64,000 nucleotides of DNA from NCED01 sp035493955 (GCA_035493955.1 DATJHI010000013.1:1-64000); one strand, 5' to 3'. Shown: positions 7,463 to 17,503, counted from the stretch's first letter. The notes: generated from the letters alone by a model not told the origin. Numbers and translations are program-made.

Positions 7463-7888
7463 ATGCCGACCAGAACCGCCGACGCCGAATGGACCGGCGC
7501 CATCACCGAGGGCTCCGGCCGCATGCGCCTGGGCTCGGGCACCTTCGACGGACCCTACAGCTTCAAGTCGCGCATGCAGGACGGGGCGGGGACCAATCCG
7601 GAGGAGCTGCTGGGCGCCGCCCACGCCGGCTGTTTCTCCATGGCCCTGTCGGCCCAGTTGACCGGCGCCGGCCTGAAGCCCGAGCGCATCCACACCACCG
7701 CCACGGTCAATTTCACCAAGGCCGAGGCGGGCTGGACCATCGACCGCATCGATCTGGCCACGGAGGCCAAAGTCCCGGGCCTCAGCGACGCCGACTTCCA
7801 GGCCAAGGCCGCCGACGCCAAGAAGAACTGCCCGGTGTCCCGGGCCCTGGCCGGGGTGGACATCCGACTGACCGCCACCCTGCTCTGA
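7463..7888 (+). CDS. osmC: OsmC family peroxiredoxin
   Basis: 141 residues, usual OsmC length. The two redox cysteines are present: Cys57 in GAAHAGCFSMALS and Cys123 in NCPVSRAL. OsmC proteins reduce organic hydroperoxides with these thiols in the cytoplasm and are often induced by osmotic or stationary-phase stress. The start follows CAGGAGCGTCCC. It stands alone and faces the efflux operon tail to tail, sharing a hairpin terminator. Confidence 0.93.
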   Translation: MPTRTADAEWTGAITEGSGRMRLGSGTFDGPYSFKSRMQDGAGTNPEELLGAAHAGCFSMALSAQLTGAGLKPERIHTTATVNFTKAEAGWTIDRIDLATEAKVPGLSDADFQAKAADAKKNCPVSRALAGVDIRLTATLL

Positions 7889-7893
7889 CGCCG

Positions 7894-7929
7894 AAAAAAA
7901 GGGCGGCGGCCCGCACTGGACCGCCGCCC
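7894..7929. terminator. intrinsic terminator between osmC and the efflux operon
   Basis: GGGCGGCGG (7901-7909) pairs with CCGCCGCCC (7921-7929). On the minus strand the hairpin is followed by seven T, so it best serves the efflux operon; it may also stop osmC. Confidence 0.8.
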
Positions 7930-7953
7930 GACGCCTTCATGGACGCGGCTGTA

Positions 7954-9465
7954 CTAATGCGCCGCGCTCATGTCGGCGACCCGCTTGGGCCGGGGCGCCA
8001 TCCACACCGCCAGGGCCGCGATGGCGAACAGGCTGGCCACCGACAGGAAGGTGGAGTTGGTCGACAGCATCACCGCCTGATTCTGCACCAGCCCGTCCAA
8101 AGTCCCGATGCCGAACTCGCTGGGCAGGGCCGAGGGGTTCAGCTGGGTGACCAGCTCTGCGCGGCTGCTGGTCGCCCCGTTCTCCCAGGCGGTGGTGGTG
8201 ATCGAGATCGCCACCGCCCCGCTCAATGTGCGGGCGAAGTTCATCAGCCCGGCCGCCCCGGCGGTCTCCTCCGGATCGACGCTGGACAGGGCCATGCCCA
8301 TCAGCGGCACGAAGAAGAACGGCATGCCGACGCCCATGAACAGGATCGGCAGGGCGACCTGGCCGAAGTCCATGCCGGTGGTCGATTGGCCGCGGACGAA
8401 GAACATCGCCCCCATCCACATCACGCCCATGAACACCAGTTTGCGCGGGTCGACCTTCGCGGCGAGCTGGGCGGCGAGGGGCGCGGCGAACACCGCCAGC
8501 ACGCCCATCATCGCCGTGGCGTAGCCCGACCAGGTGGCGGTGTAGCCCATGTAGTTCTGCAGCCACAGCGGGGTCAGCACCAGGCCGCCGTACATGCCGG
8601 CGATGGCGATGCACAGGGTCACGATGCTGACCGCATAGCCCCGGTGGCGGAACACCTTCAGCGGCACGATGGGGTTCTCCGCCGTCAGTTCCCAGATCAG
8701 GAAGGCGACGAAGCCGATCAGGGCGGTCAGGCCCAGGATCACGATGGTCGAGGAATTGAACCAGTCTAGGTCCTTGCCCTCGTCGACCATCAATTGCAGG
8801 GCGCCCACCCAGACCACCAGCAGGGCCAGGCCCACGCTGTCGATCTTGCTCTTGATCACCCCGCTCTCCTGGCTTCTCAGCACCCGCCAGCCCAGGAACG
8901 AGAAGCCCATCGCGATGGGCACGTTGATGTAGAAGATCGAGGGCCAGCCGACGTTGTCGCACAGGACCCCGCCCAGGACCGGCCCGGCGATGGGCGCGAC
9001 CAGAGTGGTCATGCTCCACAGGCCCAGCGCCATCGGCTGCTGCTTGGGCGGGAAGATCTTCAGCATCAGGGTCTGGGATAGGGGCATCATCGGCCCGCCG
9101 AACAGCCCCTGGAACACCCGGAACATGCACAGCAGGCCCAGCGACGGGGCCAGGCCGCACAGGGCCGAGAACACCCCGAACCCGATCATGGCGAAGATGA
9201 AGGTCCGGACCATGCCGAACCGCCCCGCCAGCCAGCCCGTCAGGGGCACGCTGACCGCCTCGGCCACCGCGTAGGAGGTGATGACATAGGTGCCCTGGGC
9301 CGGCGACACCGCCAGCCCGCCAGCGATGTGGGGCACGGCCACGTTGGCGATGGTGGTGTCCAGCACCACCAGGAAGTTGGCCAGGGCCAGCACCAGCCCG
9401 CCCAGCGCCAGCGGCCAGCCGGTCAGCGGGCGCGGTTCGACAATATCCGTCATCGGATTCGACAT
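7954..9465 (-). CDS. emrB: DHA2-family (EmrB/QacA) MFS multidrug efflux transporter
   Basis: 503 residues with about 14 hydrophobic segments, the DHA2 hallmark. Motif C-like LDTTIANVAVPHIAGGL is near the N-terminus and the loop 2-3 motif is GWLAGRFGMVRTF. It exports drugs using the proton gradient and hands them to the EmrA-like adaptor encoded just upstream (25-bp gap) and the NodT-like outer-membrane channel. Last gene of a three-gene minus-strand operon. Confidence 0.92.
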   Translation of the reverse strand: MSNPMTDIVEPRPLTGWPLALGGLVLALANFLVVLDTTIANVAVPHIAGGLAVSPAQGTYVITSYAVAEAVSVPLTGWLAGRFGMVRTFIFAMIGFGVFSALCGLAPSLGLLCMFRVFQGLFGGPMMPLSQTLMLKIFPPKQQPMALGLWSMTTLVAPIAGPVLGGVLCDNVGWPSIFYINVPIAMGFSFLGWRVLRSQESGVIKSKIDSVGLALLVVWVGALQLMVDEGKDLDWFNSSTIVILGLTALIGFVAFLIWELTAENPIVPLKVFRHRGYAVSIVTLCIAIAGMYGGLVLTPLWLQNYMGYTATWSGYATAMMGVLAVFAAPLAAQLAAKVDPRKLVFMGVMWMGAMFFVRGQSTTGMDFGQVALPILFMGVGMPFFFVPLMGMALSSVDPEETAGAAGLMNFARTLSGAVAISITTTAWENGATSSRAELVTQLNPSALPSEFGIGTLDGLVQNQAVMLSTNSTFLSVASLFAIAALAVWMAPRPKRVADMSAAH

Positions 9466-9490
9466 CTCAGGCGCCTCTCGGCCGGGCGGT

Positions 9491-10669
9491 TCAGCCGCCG
9501 GTGTGGATCTTGGCCTTCATCGACAGCCCCAGCCGCAACGGGTGGGCCTGCAGGTCGGAGGGATCGAGAGCGATGCGCACCGGCACGCGCTGGACCACCT
9601 TGATCCAGTTGCCGGTGGCGTTCTGGGCCGGGATCAGGGCGAAGGACGAGCCGGTGCCTCCCGCGAGGCCGACCACCTTGCCGTGGAACTTCACGCCGCC
9701 GCCGTAGAGGTCGGATTCCAGCTCGGCCGGCTGGCCGATCTTCACCTTGCGCAGCTGCACTTCCTTGAAGTTGGCGTCGACGTAGGATTGGGCGATCGGC
9801 ACGATCGACATCAGGGGAACTCCCGGCGCGGCGCGCTGGCCGATCTGCACCTGCCGCTTGGCCACCACTCCGTCGATCGGGGCGCGGATCACGGTCCGCT
9901 CCAGGTCCACCTTGGCCTGGTCGACCCGCGCCCGCGCCGCGGCGACCTCGGGATTGTCGGCGATGCTGGCCCCGCGGGTCAGCACCTGGTTGGCGTCGAG
10001 GCTTCCCGCCGCGGCCAGCCGGCCGGCCGCGGCCTGGGCCTGGGCGGCCTTGGCGGCGTCGACATTGGCCAGGGCGGTGGAATAGGCGTTCTGGGCCGAG
10101 GTCAGTTCGTCCCCGGACACCGCTCCCGACGCCGACAGAGCCTTGCGCCGGTCGAGGTCGACCTTGGCCCGCTGCAGGTCGGCCTGGGCGGAGGTCAATT
10201 GGGCGGTGGCCCGCGCCTGGTCGGCGACCCGCGCGCTCACCTGGGCCGACAGGGCCCCGTCGTTGGCGAGATAGCCCTGCACCTTGCGCTCAGCCTGGCC
10301 GAGCGCCGCCTGGGCCTGGGCCAGGGCCAGCCGCGCGTCGGTATCGTCGATGACGATCAGCACATCGCCCTTCTTCACCGCCTGGGTGTCCATGGCGTGG
10401 ACCTCGCGCACGGCCCCGCCGACCAGCGGCGTCACCTGGGCGGTGTCGGCGGTGACATAGGCGTTGTCGGTGGCGACCTCCTGGCTGCCGACCAGCAGGT
10501 ACCAGGCGCCGTAGCCGACCGCGCCCAGGGCCACGGCAGCCCCAAGGCCGGCGAACAGGGGGCCGCGGCGGCTCTTTGCGGGCGCCTTGGCCGGCGCGGC
10601 CTCGACGTTGGCGGGATAGGACACGATCTTTTCGGCGCGAACTGTATCGGTCATGGCTGAATCTCTCAC
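9491..10669 (-). CDS. emrA: HlyD/EmrA-type membrane fusion protein
   Basis: 392 residues: cytoplasmic tail, one membrane span (PLFAGLGAAVALGAVGYGAW), a split biotinyl-lipoyl domain (VTPLVGGAVREVHAMDTQ ... ERTVIRAPIDGVVAKRQVQ), and a long Ala-rich alpha-helical hairpin between. It bridges the inner-membrane pump and the outer-membrane channel. Its start overlaps the stop of the NodT gene by four bases. Confidence 0.92.
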   Translation of the reverse strand: MRDSAMTDTVRAEKIVSYPANVEAAPAKAPAKSRRGPLFAGLGAAVALGAVGYGAWYLLVGSQEVATDNAYVTADTAQVTPLVGGAVREVHAMDTQAVKKGDVLIVIDDTDARLALAQAQAALGQAERKVQGYLANDGALSAQVSARVADQARATAQLTSAQADLQRAKVDLDRRKALSASGAVSGDELTSAQNAYSTALANVDAAKAAQAQAAAGRLAAAGSLDANQVLTRGASIADNPEVAAARARVDQAKVDLERTVIRAPIDGVVAKRQVQIGQRAAPGVPLMSIVPIAQSYVDANFKEVQLRKVKIGQPAELESDLYGGGVKFHGKVVGLAGGTGSSFALIPAQNATGNWIKVVQRVPVRIALDPSDLQAHPLRLGLSMKAKIHTGG

Positions 10670-12102
10670 GCGTGATCGGTGGTGAAACCGCCGCCCAAGG
10701 CGCGAACCAGGGCGACGTCCAGGGTGAAGGCCCGGGTCTCCAGATCGGCGACCGAGCGGCGGCTGGTGATCAACAGGTCCTCGGCGCGGAGCACGTCGAG
10801 ATAGGGGGAAAGCCCGCCCTGGTAGCGGTCGAGGGCGATTTTGTGGGCGGCTTCCGCCGCCGCGAGCGCGTCGCGGGCGTGGCCCAGCCGGGCGGCGAGG
10901 GCGCGTTGGCTGACGGCGACGTCGGCGACGTCATGGAAGGCGCCGGTGACGGTTCGGTCATATTCGGCCACCGCCGCGTCGTGGTCGGCCCGAGCGCCCT
11001 TGTATTGGCCCGCCAGTCGCCCGCCGTCGAAGATCGGCAGGCTGATCGCCGGGCCCACATTGGCGAACCCAAGCGCTGACGCCGACAGGGCGCTGAGGTT
11101 CAAGGAGGCGGCGCCGGCGAGCACGCTGAGGTTCACATTGGGATAGAAGGCGGCCTTGGCCTCCTTGGTGCGGCTGACCGCGGCCTCGGCCCGAAGGCGC
11201 GCGGCGACCACGTCGGGCCGGCGGCCCAGAAGATCCGCTTGCAGTTGCGCCGGCAGGCCGAAGGCGTGGCGGGGCGCGGCCGACGGCCGGCCGATGCCCA
11301 GACCCCGGTCGGGGCCCGCCCCCAGCAGGGCCGCGATGCGGTTCTGATTGAGGCCGATGGCTTCCTGCAGGGCGACGATGTCGCCTTCTGCCTGGGCCTG
11401 GCTCGCCTCTGCCTGTTGGCCCGCGCCCCGGTTCTCCAAACCGTTCTTGAAGCGCTGGCCGAGCAGGTCGACGGTCTGGCTGCGCACCTTCAACGCGTCT
11501 TTCGCCGCGTCGAGGCCGGCGTAAAGCTGGGCAAGGTCGGCGTAGGCGCTGGCCACCGCCGTCGACAGGGTCAGCCGCGCCTCGGCCGCATCGGCCCGCG
11601 CCGCCTCCGCCTCGGAGGTCGCGGCCGCCAGGGTCGCGCGATTGCGGCCCCACAGGTCGAAGTCGAACGATCCGCTGAGAATCCCATAGCCGATGCCGGT
11701 GATCTTGTTGGGGATCGTGCTCCCGAACTGGCTGCCGGTTTCGATGCCGGTGGCGCTGACCGAACCGCTGGCCGAGACGCTTGGCTTCAAGGCCGCTCCG
11801 GCCTGCTCGGCCAGGGCGTCCGCCTTGCGCACCCGCGCCTGCGCCGCCGCCATGGTCGGAGAGCCTTGCAGGGCCTCCTCTATCAGTCCACTCAGCTGCG
11901 CGTCGCCATAAGCCGCCCACCAGGCGTCCTGCGGCCAAGCCGCAGTCGGGGCGGCGAAGCTTTGCGCTGAATCATAGGCTGCCGCAGGCTTGGCCTTGGC
12001 TTGCGGTCCCAGGTCAGGAACGCTGGCGCAGGCCGTCAGCGCGCTCGCGGCGAGCAACAGGGCTGCGAAAGGAGTATGATTGCGGAGGCTGCGCGGTGTC
12101 AT
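10666..12102 (-). CDS. NodT/TolC-family outer membrane lipoprotein
   Basis: 478 residues. The lipobox LLAASALTACAS places Cys about residue 27, so the channel is lipid anchored. Two OEP repeats are visible with Ala-rich helices, and WPQDAWWAAYGD is the usual NodT-family opening. It forms the outer-membrane duct for the EmrAB pair. First gene of the operon, transcribed divergently from the TetR gene across a 105-bp region with two similar operator-like boxes. Confidence 0.93.
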   Translation of the reverse strand: MTPRSLRNHTPFAALLLAASALTACASVPDLGPQAKAKPAAAYDSAQSFAAPTAAWPQDAWWAAYGDAQLSGLIEEALQGSPTMAAAQARVRKADALAEQAGAALKPSVSASGSVSATGIETGSQFGSTIPNKITGIGYGILSGSFDFDLWGRNRATLAAATSEAEAARADAAEARLTLSTAVASAYADLAQLYAGLDAAKDALKVRSQTVDLLGQRFKNGLENRGAGQQAEASQAQAEGDIVALQEAIGLNQNRIAALLGAGPDRGLGIGRPSAAPRHAFGLPAQLQADLLGRRPDVVAARLRAEAAVSRTKEAKAAFYPNVNLSVLAGAASLNLSALSASALGFANVGPAISLPIFDGGRLAGQYKGARADHDAAVAEYDRTVTGAFHDVADVAVSQRALAARLGHARDALAAAEAAHKIALDRYQGGLSPYLDVLRAEDLLITSRRSVADLETRAFTLDVALVRALGGGFTTDHA

Positions 12103-12123
12103 CGGAGGCCAGGGGCTTTCAAA

Positions 12124-12194
12124 ACCGTACGGTACGGTCTAAATATCCCTGGCGGCGCTGGTGTCAATCCGAAAACGATACCAAGCCGTACAGT
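12124..12194. promoter_or_regulatory. divergent promoter region with two TetR operator candidates
   Basis: ACCGTACGGTACGGT (12124-12138) contains the palindrome CCGTACGG. A related box GCCGTACAGT (12185-12194) lies 47 bp away, just before the tetR ribosome site. The common core CCGTAC near both gene starts suits autoregulation plus repression of the efflux operon by the adjacent TetR protein. Confidence 0.65.
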
Positions 12195-12207
12195 TTTTGG
12201 AGGAAGC

Positions 12208-12807
12208 GTGAGGAAAAAATCTGAAACCCGGCGTCAGGCCATTCTGGCCACCGCCGCCCAAGCGTTTCACGACAAGGGTTTCGACGCGACGTCCATGTCT
12301 GAAGTGGCCGCGCGCCTCGGCGGTTCCAAGGCCACGCTCTACAATTATTTCGACTCCAAGGAGACGCTGTTTGTCACCGTGATGCTCGAGAAGGCGCGAG
12401 CCCACGTGATGCCGGTGATGGACGCCTTCTCCAGTTCCCCCGACATCGATGCGGCCGTCCGGCGTTTCGCCCTCGATTACCTGCGACTGGTGCTGAAACC
12501 GGAGATCCTGGTCATGAAGCGCATGTGCCTGGCCCAGGCGGAACGCTACGGCTTCGGCCAAAGGATCTATGAGGAGGCGATCAAGCCGGCCTGGGGCGCC
12601 ATCGCTCAGCGTCTTCAGGCGGCCATGGACGAGGGCAAGCTGCATCGTGGCGACACCTGGGTTGCCGCCATGCACCTGAAAGGCCTGTGCGAAGCCGGTC
12701 TGATCGACCAATGCCTCAACGGCTGCCGCGGCTTGCCCACAGACGACGAGATCACCGAGACCGCCAAGGCTGGGGCGGAGGCTTTCCTGCGCGCCTATCG
12801 CCCTTAG
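12208..12807 (+). CDS. TetR/AcrR family regulator of the efflux operon
   Basis: Start is GTG 12208, preceded by TTTGGAGGAAGC. 199 residues. The N-terminal HTH (ILATAAQAFHDKGFDATSMS, then EVAARLGGSKATLYNYFDSK) is typical TetR/AcrR, and the rest is a helical ligand domain of the TetR_C type. It likely represses nodT-emrA-emrB and itself, with release by pump substrates. Function is inferred from divergent gene order and shared boxes. Confidence 0.9.
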   Translation: MRKKSETRRQAILATAAQAFHDKGFDATSMSEVAARLGGSKATLYNYFDSKETLFVTVMLEKARAHVMPVMDAFSSSPDIDAAVRRFALDYLRLVLKPEILVMKRMCLAQAERYGFGQRIYEEAIKPAWGAIAQRLQAAMDEGKLHRGDTWVAAMHLKGLCEAGLIDQCLNGCRGLPTDDEITETAKAGAEAFLRAYRP

Positions 12808-12832
12808 AGCCGGCCTTGTTTATGACCGGCGG

Positions 12833-13972
12833 ATGATCCCGTCCGCCCGCAGCGCCGTCGCCCCTTTCGTGGTCATGGAAGTGATGGAGGCCGCCGCCCG
12901 CCTGGAGCGGCAAGGGCGCCGCGTCCTGCACCTCGAAGTCGGCCAGCCGTCGACCTCAGCCCCCCGCACGGTTCTGGACGCCGCCGCCCGCGCGCTCCGG
13001 GACGACGTCCTGGGCTACACCTTGGCCACGGGGGTCCCGCCCCTACGCCAAGTGATCGCCGCCCACTACGCCAAAACCTATGGTGTCGAGGTTTCGCCCG
13101 ACCGGATCGTAGTCACCACCGGCTCTTCGGGCGCCTTCCTGCTCGCCTTCATCGCCGCCTTCGACGCCGGGGCCCGCGTGGCCGTCGCCGCCCCGAGCTA
13201 CCCGTGTTATCGCAACATCCTTCAAGCCCTGGACGTCAAGGTCGTCGGCGTCCCCTGCGGCCCCGAGACCCGCTATGAGCTGACCCCGGCCATGCTGGAC
13301 GGGCTTGGCCGGATCGACGGGGTGATCGTGGCCAGCCCGTCCAACCCCACCGGCAGCATGATCGACGAGGAGACCTTCCGCGCCCTGTCCGCCTGGTGCG
13401 ACGCCTCGGGCGCGGTGCTGATCTCCGACGAAATCTACCATGGCGTCCAGTACGGCCGTCCGGCCGTCACCGCTGCGGCGGTCTCGCCCCGCGCCTTCGT
13501 GGTCAACAGCTTCTCCAAATACTTCTCTATGACCGGCTGGCGGGTAGGCTGGATGATCGCCCCCGAAGCGATGATCCGCCCGGTCGAGAAGCTGATGCAG
13601 AACCTGTTCATTTCGGCCCCGACCCTCGCCCAATTGGCCGCCGTCGCCGCCTTCGACGCCGCCGAGGAGCTGGACGGCCACGTGGCCCGCTACGCGGCCA
13701 ATCGCGCCATCGTGCTGGATGCCCTTCCGCGTCTCGGGATCGAGCGGCTGGCCCCACCGGACGGGGCCTTCTACGTCTATGCCGATGTCTCGCCTTGGAC
13801 GAAGGACAGCGTCGCCTTCTGCGCCGAGCTTCTGGAGGCGACCGGCGTGGCCATCACGCCCGGGGTGGATTTCGACCCGGAACGGGGGCGCAGCACAGTC
13901 CGTTTCTCCTATGCCGCCGACACCGCCTCGATCGCAGAAGCCATGGCGCTGCTGAAGGGTTTCGTCTCCTGA
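12833..13972 (+). CDS. PLP-dependent class I/II aminotransferase
   Basis: 379 residues, fold type I. Substrate and cofactor motifs seen: VGQPSTSAP, SPSNPTGSMI (Asn), SDEIYHGVQY (Asp/Tyr), and NSFSKYFSMTGWRVGW with the Schiff-base Lys229. A C-terminal Arg is in STVRFSYA. It resembles aspartate/aromatic-type aminotransferases; the amino acid cannot be told. It starts 26 bp after tetR and could be read through from it. Confidence 0.9.
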   Translation: MIPSARSAVAPFVVMEVMEAAARLERQGRRVLHLEVGQPSTSAPRTVLDAAARALRDDVLGYTLATGVPPLRQVIAAHYAKTYGVEVSPDRIVVTTGSSGAFLLAFIAAFDAGARVAVAAPSYPCYRNILQALDVKVVGVPCGPETRYELTPAMLDGLGRIDGVIVASPSNPTGSMIDEETFRALSAWCDASGAVLISDEIYHGVQYGRPAVTAAAVSPRAFVVNSFSKYFSMTGWRVGWMIAPEAMIRPVEKLMQNLFISAPTLAQLAAVAAFDAAEELDGHVARYAANRAIVLDALPRLGIERLAPPDGAFYVYADVSPWTKDSVAFCAELLEATGVAITPGVDFDPERGRSTVRFSYAADTASIAEAMALLKGFVS

Positions 13973-14020
13973 GCCGTAAGCCCTAGTCTGGCGGAAGGCT
14001 CACCCCACCGCAGAGGTCGT

Positions 14021-17000
14021 TTGCCGCCCCGCTCCGAACCGCCGACAGGCCCCGTCGCTCCTCGTCGCCCCGCCCGCTACAGGCCGAGCGGGCTTCACCT
14101 CGCCTTGGCGGGGGCGAGCAGCATCGTGATCGGGGCTGTGGTCCTCTACGCCGCGCGGGGATTGATCGGGGCCCAGCTGGCCCAGGCCTATCTGCGCAAC
14201 CGGCACATCCCCGCGACCATCGTGTTCGAACGCCTGGAGACGTCCGGCTTCACCGCCCATGGCGCCTTGGGGCCCGCCGACGACCCCGACCTGACGGTCG
14301 AGCGGATCGCGGTCGAGTTCGAACCCATCCCGTTCCTGGCGCGCGGGCTCGTCGCTCCCCGCGTCCGCTCCGTCCTCCTGGTGCGTCCACGACTGAAGGC
14401 GACCTTGGCGCAGGGGCGGCTGAAATTTGGCTCTCTCCAACCGCTCGTGGATCAGGCTCTGGCCGGCCCCGGAGGGGGACCCGGTCCTACTGTCGTCGTC
14501 CAACAGGGCGACCTTCGCCTGGCGACGCCGGCTGGCGTCCTTCACCTGGGCGGCGAGGCCGCCATGGATCGCGGACGCCTGACCCGCTTCGCCGCACGGC
14601 TGCAGCCCGCCGCCCTTCGCGCCGGCGGTTTCAGCGCCGATATAGCCGGCGGCGTGGCCACGGTCGTAGCCCAGGGTCAGGACCTCGCCGTCGCCCTCGA
14701 CGCGACGGCGGCCCGCCTTGCCGTCGGCGGCGCCGGCTTGGCCGATGTCCGCATCGCCGCGAAAGGCGCGCTCCCCTACCCATCCAGCGAAATGGATGGC
14801 CCCCTGCGTCTGGCGGCCACTGTCGCGGCCCGCACCATGACCTCCGGCGAAACCCGCCTCGCCAATCCCAGCTTGGCGCTGAGCCTCGATGGCCTTGTCC
14901 GCGGTTCGTTCGAAACCCTTGCCCTGCAGGGCAAGGCCGCAACCACGGTCTCCGTAGGCAACTGGCGAGGTCCTGGATCGGCGTCGGGAACCAGCCTCGC
15001 CCTCGCCGGCCCCCTATCCGATTTGCGGATCGCGCGATCCGCCCAAGGGGTCCGCATTGGCCTCGCCGCCGCTGATCTGAACGGCAACCTCGGCCCCATG
15101 CGGGCGGGAGGCCTTGACGCGGCTGCGGCCAAGATCGGCCTGCAGGTCCACGGGCTCGACGCCCTACTCGCTCCGACCAAGGGCGTGGCCACCGGCGCCC
15201 CCCAGGTTCGTTGGACAACGCCCCGCCTGCGCGCCGCCGGCGCGGTCCTGAGCCAGGCGCTGGTCGAGCTGGCGGCCCCCAATTCGCAGATGAGTTGGGA
15301 CGCTCGGGGCTGGAGCCTGTCGGCGCCCCTTCGCTTGCGGGGCCGCGTCGCCGATCTCGCCTATTCCCTTCCCCAGGGCCCGTTCACCCAGCGATCCGTC
15401 CTGGTGAACATGACCGGCGACGCCAGCGTCGGACCCGCGCCCCTTCGCCTGGCGTTGCGGGGATCTGTCCGCAGCAGCGGCGGCGGGGCGTCGCCGCAGG
15501 CCGCCCGGCGGCTCGCCGACGCCGTGCCGATCATCGCGACCGATCCAGCGGGCCACGCCGCCCTGGAGCGCGCCTTGAGCGCCCTGCGCGTCGACGCGCC
15601 GGCCCTGGCCATCGACCTCGATCGACGGGGGCCGGCCATGCGGCTGCTCGGCCCGGTCGCGCTGATCGGATCGGCGGGGGGCGCCGCCCGCCTGTCGGCG
15701 CCCCGGCCGGGCAGCCTCGCCCTCACGACCGGCGGCGGGGGCCTGCCCGAGATCGCCCTCGACGTCCCCGCCTATACCGTCGGATCGGATCGAGGCGGCC
15801 TCACGCTCGCCGCCAACGGCCGGCTGAAGCTGGGGTTCAGCGGTTCGACCATGACCGGCGTCGCCGTCGATCTGTCCGGTCGGGCGGTCCGCAAGGATGG
15901 AGCCCTTTCCGTCGCCCTGTCCGGTTGCGGCCCCGTCGCCATGGCCGCCTTCGGAGGCTCGGCCAAGCCCTTGATCACAGAGATGCAGGCCAGCCTATGT
16001 TCTGATCCGGGCGGACCAATGCTCGCCTTGGGGCCCCACGACTGGCGTCTACGCACACGCCTGACCGGGCTCCAATTCAGGGCGCCTGACGGCGACGCGG
16101 GGGTCCGTGATGCGTCGGTCCGTCTCGAGCTCCACGCGGACGACCGCTCCGGTCAGCCCGCGGGCGGCGCCGACCTCTTGGACGGCCGGATCGTCGACGC
16201 CGCCAAAAGCCGCCGCTTCGAGGCCCTCAGGTTCAGCGGCCGGGCCGAGTTGGCCCAGGGCGTCTGGTCCGGACCGCTTCATCTGGCCGACGCCGCCAAG
16301 TCGCGACCTCTCGCCGAGGTGCGCTTCACCCACACGATGCAGACCGCCGCCGGCCACGCCGACATTTCGGCCCCGCATCTGGTCTTCGCCCGCGACGGGC
16401 TGCAGCCGCGCGACCTGTCGCCGGTCGGCGCCGACCTTGTCTCCAACGTCGAGGGCGCGGTCAGCTTCGTTGGGCGGGCTGATTGGAGCCCCAACGGCCT
16501 GACCAGCAGCGGCCGGCTGTCCACAGAGGGCATAGACCTCCGCAGCGCCCTGGGTCCGGTCAAGCGGATCCGCACCGACATGACCCTCGTCTCCCTGGCT
16601 CCCTTGATCTCGGCGCCCGACCAGACCGTGAGCGCCCAGGAAATCGACTGGATCGTCCCCCTGACCACGCCCACCGCCAAGGTTTCCCTCAAGGCCGACC
16701 GCATCAGCATCGTCGATGCGACGGTTGCGGCAGCCAAGGGTCGGGCTCTCCTTGATCCCATCGATCTGCCCTTCGATCCCGCGACCGGCGTCTCGGGAGT
16801 GGTGCGGCTGGATCAGATCGACCTGTCGGACCTGATCGATCAGTTCAATCTCGCCGACAAGGTGACCATACAGGCCACGATCAGCGGCCAGCTTCCCTTC
16901 ACCTTCGCGGGCGGGGCCTTCAGGCTGAACGCGGGACGGGTGTTCGCCGTCGGACCGGGGCGGTTGACCATCCGGCAGGAAGCCCTGACCGGGGCCAGCG

Positions 17001-17347
17001 CCTCGGCCCCCGGGGCGCCGGCCCCGCCCATGCAGACCTTCGCCTATCAGGCCATGGAGAATCTGGCTTTCGACAAGCTGGAGGCCGAGGTCGCCAGCCA
17101 GCCGATGGGCCGGTTGGGCGTGCTTTTCCGGATCAATGGCCGCCATGACCCGCCCCAGGGCGGCGAGGCGCGGATCGGCCTGTTCGATCTCCTGCGCGGG
17201 CGGGCTTTCGACAAGCCGGTCGATCTGCCCAAGGGCACGCCGGTCAATCTTGTGCTCGACACGTCGTTGAACTTGGACGAGATTCTCGCCGACTATGCTG
17301 GGCGAGGCCGTTCAGCACCGGTTCAGCCAGCCTCGGGCAAGCCCTGA
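14021..17347 (+). CDS. ydbH: YdbH-like intermembrane phospholipid transport protein
   Basis: 1108 residues starting at a TTG (14021); one N-terminal membrane anchor (LHLALAGASSIVIGAVVLYA) and then a very long beta-rich periplasmic part, the AsmA-like/bridge pattern. C-terminal DQIDLSDLIDQFNLADKVTI and GQLPFTF are typical of the YdbH end. It is followed by a YnbE lipoprotein and a YdbL protein, the same trio as in Enterobacteria, where YdbH works with TamB and YhdP to move phospholipids to the outer membrane. A weak start signal leaves the exact N-terminus open. Confidence 0.85.
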   Translation: MPPRSEPPTGPVAPRRPARYRPSGLHLALAGASSIVIGAVVLYAARGLIGAQLAQAYLRNRHIPATIVFERLETSGFTAHGALGPADDPDLTVERIAVEFEPIPFLARGLVAPRVRSVLLVRPRLKATLAQGRLKFGSLQPLVDQALAGPGGGPGPTVVVQQGDLRLATPAGVLHLGGEAAMDRGRLTRFAARLQPAALRAGGFSADIAGGVATVVAQGQDLAVALDATAARLAVGGAGLADVRIAAKGALPYPSSEMDGPLRLAATVAARTMTSGETRLANPSLALSLDGLVRGSFETLALQGKAATTVSVGNWRGPGSASGTSLALAGPLSDLRIARSAQGVRIGLAAADLNGNLGPMRAGGLDAAAAKIGLQVHGLDALLAPTKGVATGAPQVRWTTPRLRAAGAVLSQALVELAAPNSQMSWDARGWSLSAPLRLRGRVADLAYSLPQGPFTQRSVLVNMTGDASVGPAPLRLALRGSVRSSGGGASPQAARRLADAVPIIATDPAGHAALERALSALRVDAPALAIDLDRRGPAMRLLGPVALIGSAGGAARLSAPRPGSLALTTGGGGLPEIALDVPAYTVGSDRGGLTLAANGRLKLGFSGSTMTGVAVDLSGRAVRKDGALSVALSGCGPVAMAAFGGSAKPLITEMQASLCSDPGGPMLALGPHDWRLRTRLTGLQFRAPDGDAGVRDASVRLELHADDRSGQPAGGADLLDGRIVDAAKSRRFEALRFSGRAELAQGVWSGPLHLADAAKSRPLAEVRFTHTMQTAAGHADISAPHLVFARDGLQPRDLSPVGADLVSNVEGAVSFVGRADWSPNGLTSSGRLSTEGIDLRSALGPVKRIRTDMTLVSLAPLISAPDQTVSAQEIDWIVPLTTPTAKVSLKADRISIVDATVAAAKGRALLDPIDLPFDPATGVSGVVRLDQIDLSDLIDQFNLADKVTIQATISGQLPFTFAGGAFRLNAGRVFAVGPGRLTIRQEALTGASASAPGAPAPPMQTFAYQAMENLAFDKLEAEVASQPMGRLGVLFRINGRHDPPQGGEARIGLFDLLRGRAFDKPVDLPKGTPVNLVLDTSLNLDEILADYAGRGRSAPVQPASGKP

Positions 17348-17350
17348 GTA

Positions 17351-17474
17351 AGCCTAGAACAGGATGCGAAAAGGCGAGCGCTGGTTTTTTCGCATAAATC
17401 CCGCTCCGAACGATTAGAAGCGGTCACGTTTTATGATTTTGGACCGGCTCCATCCAAAATCGCCGTGATCCAGC
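17351..17474. repeat. interspersed intergenic palindromic element
   Basis: Two hairpins in a row: ATGCGAAAA (17364-17372) with TTTTCGCAT (17387-17395), and GATTTTGG (17435-17442) with CCAAAATC (17454-17461), ending CGTGATCCAG. The arrangement closely resembles a family of ~120-bp intergenic repeats I recall from many Rhizobiales and Caulobacterales genomes. It sits inside the ydbH-ynbE operon and could shape mRNA stability. Confidence 0.7.
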
Positions 17475-17503
17475 CTTGAGGGAAGATGCCCGCATCATCG
17501 ATC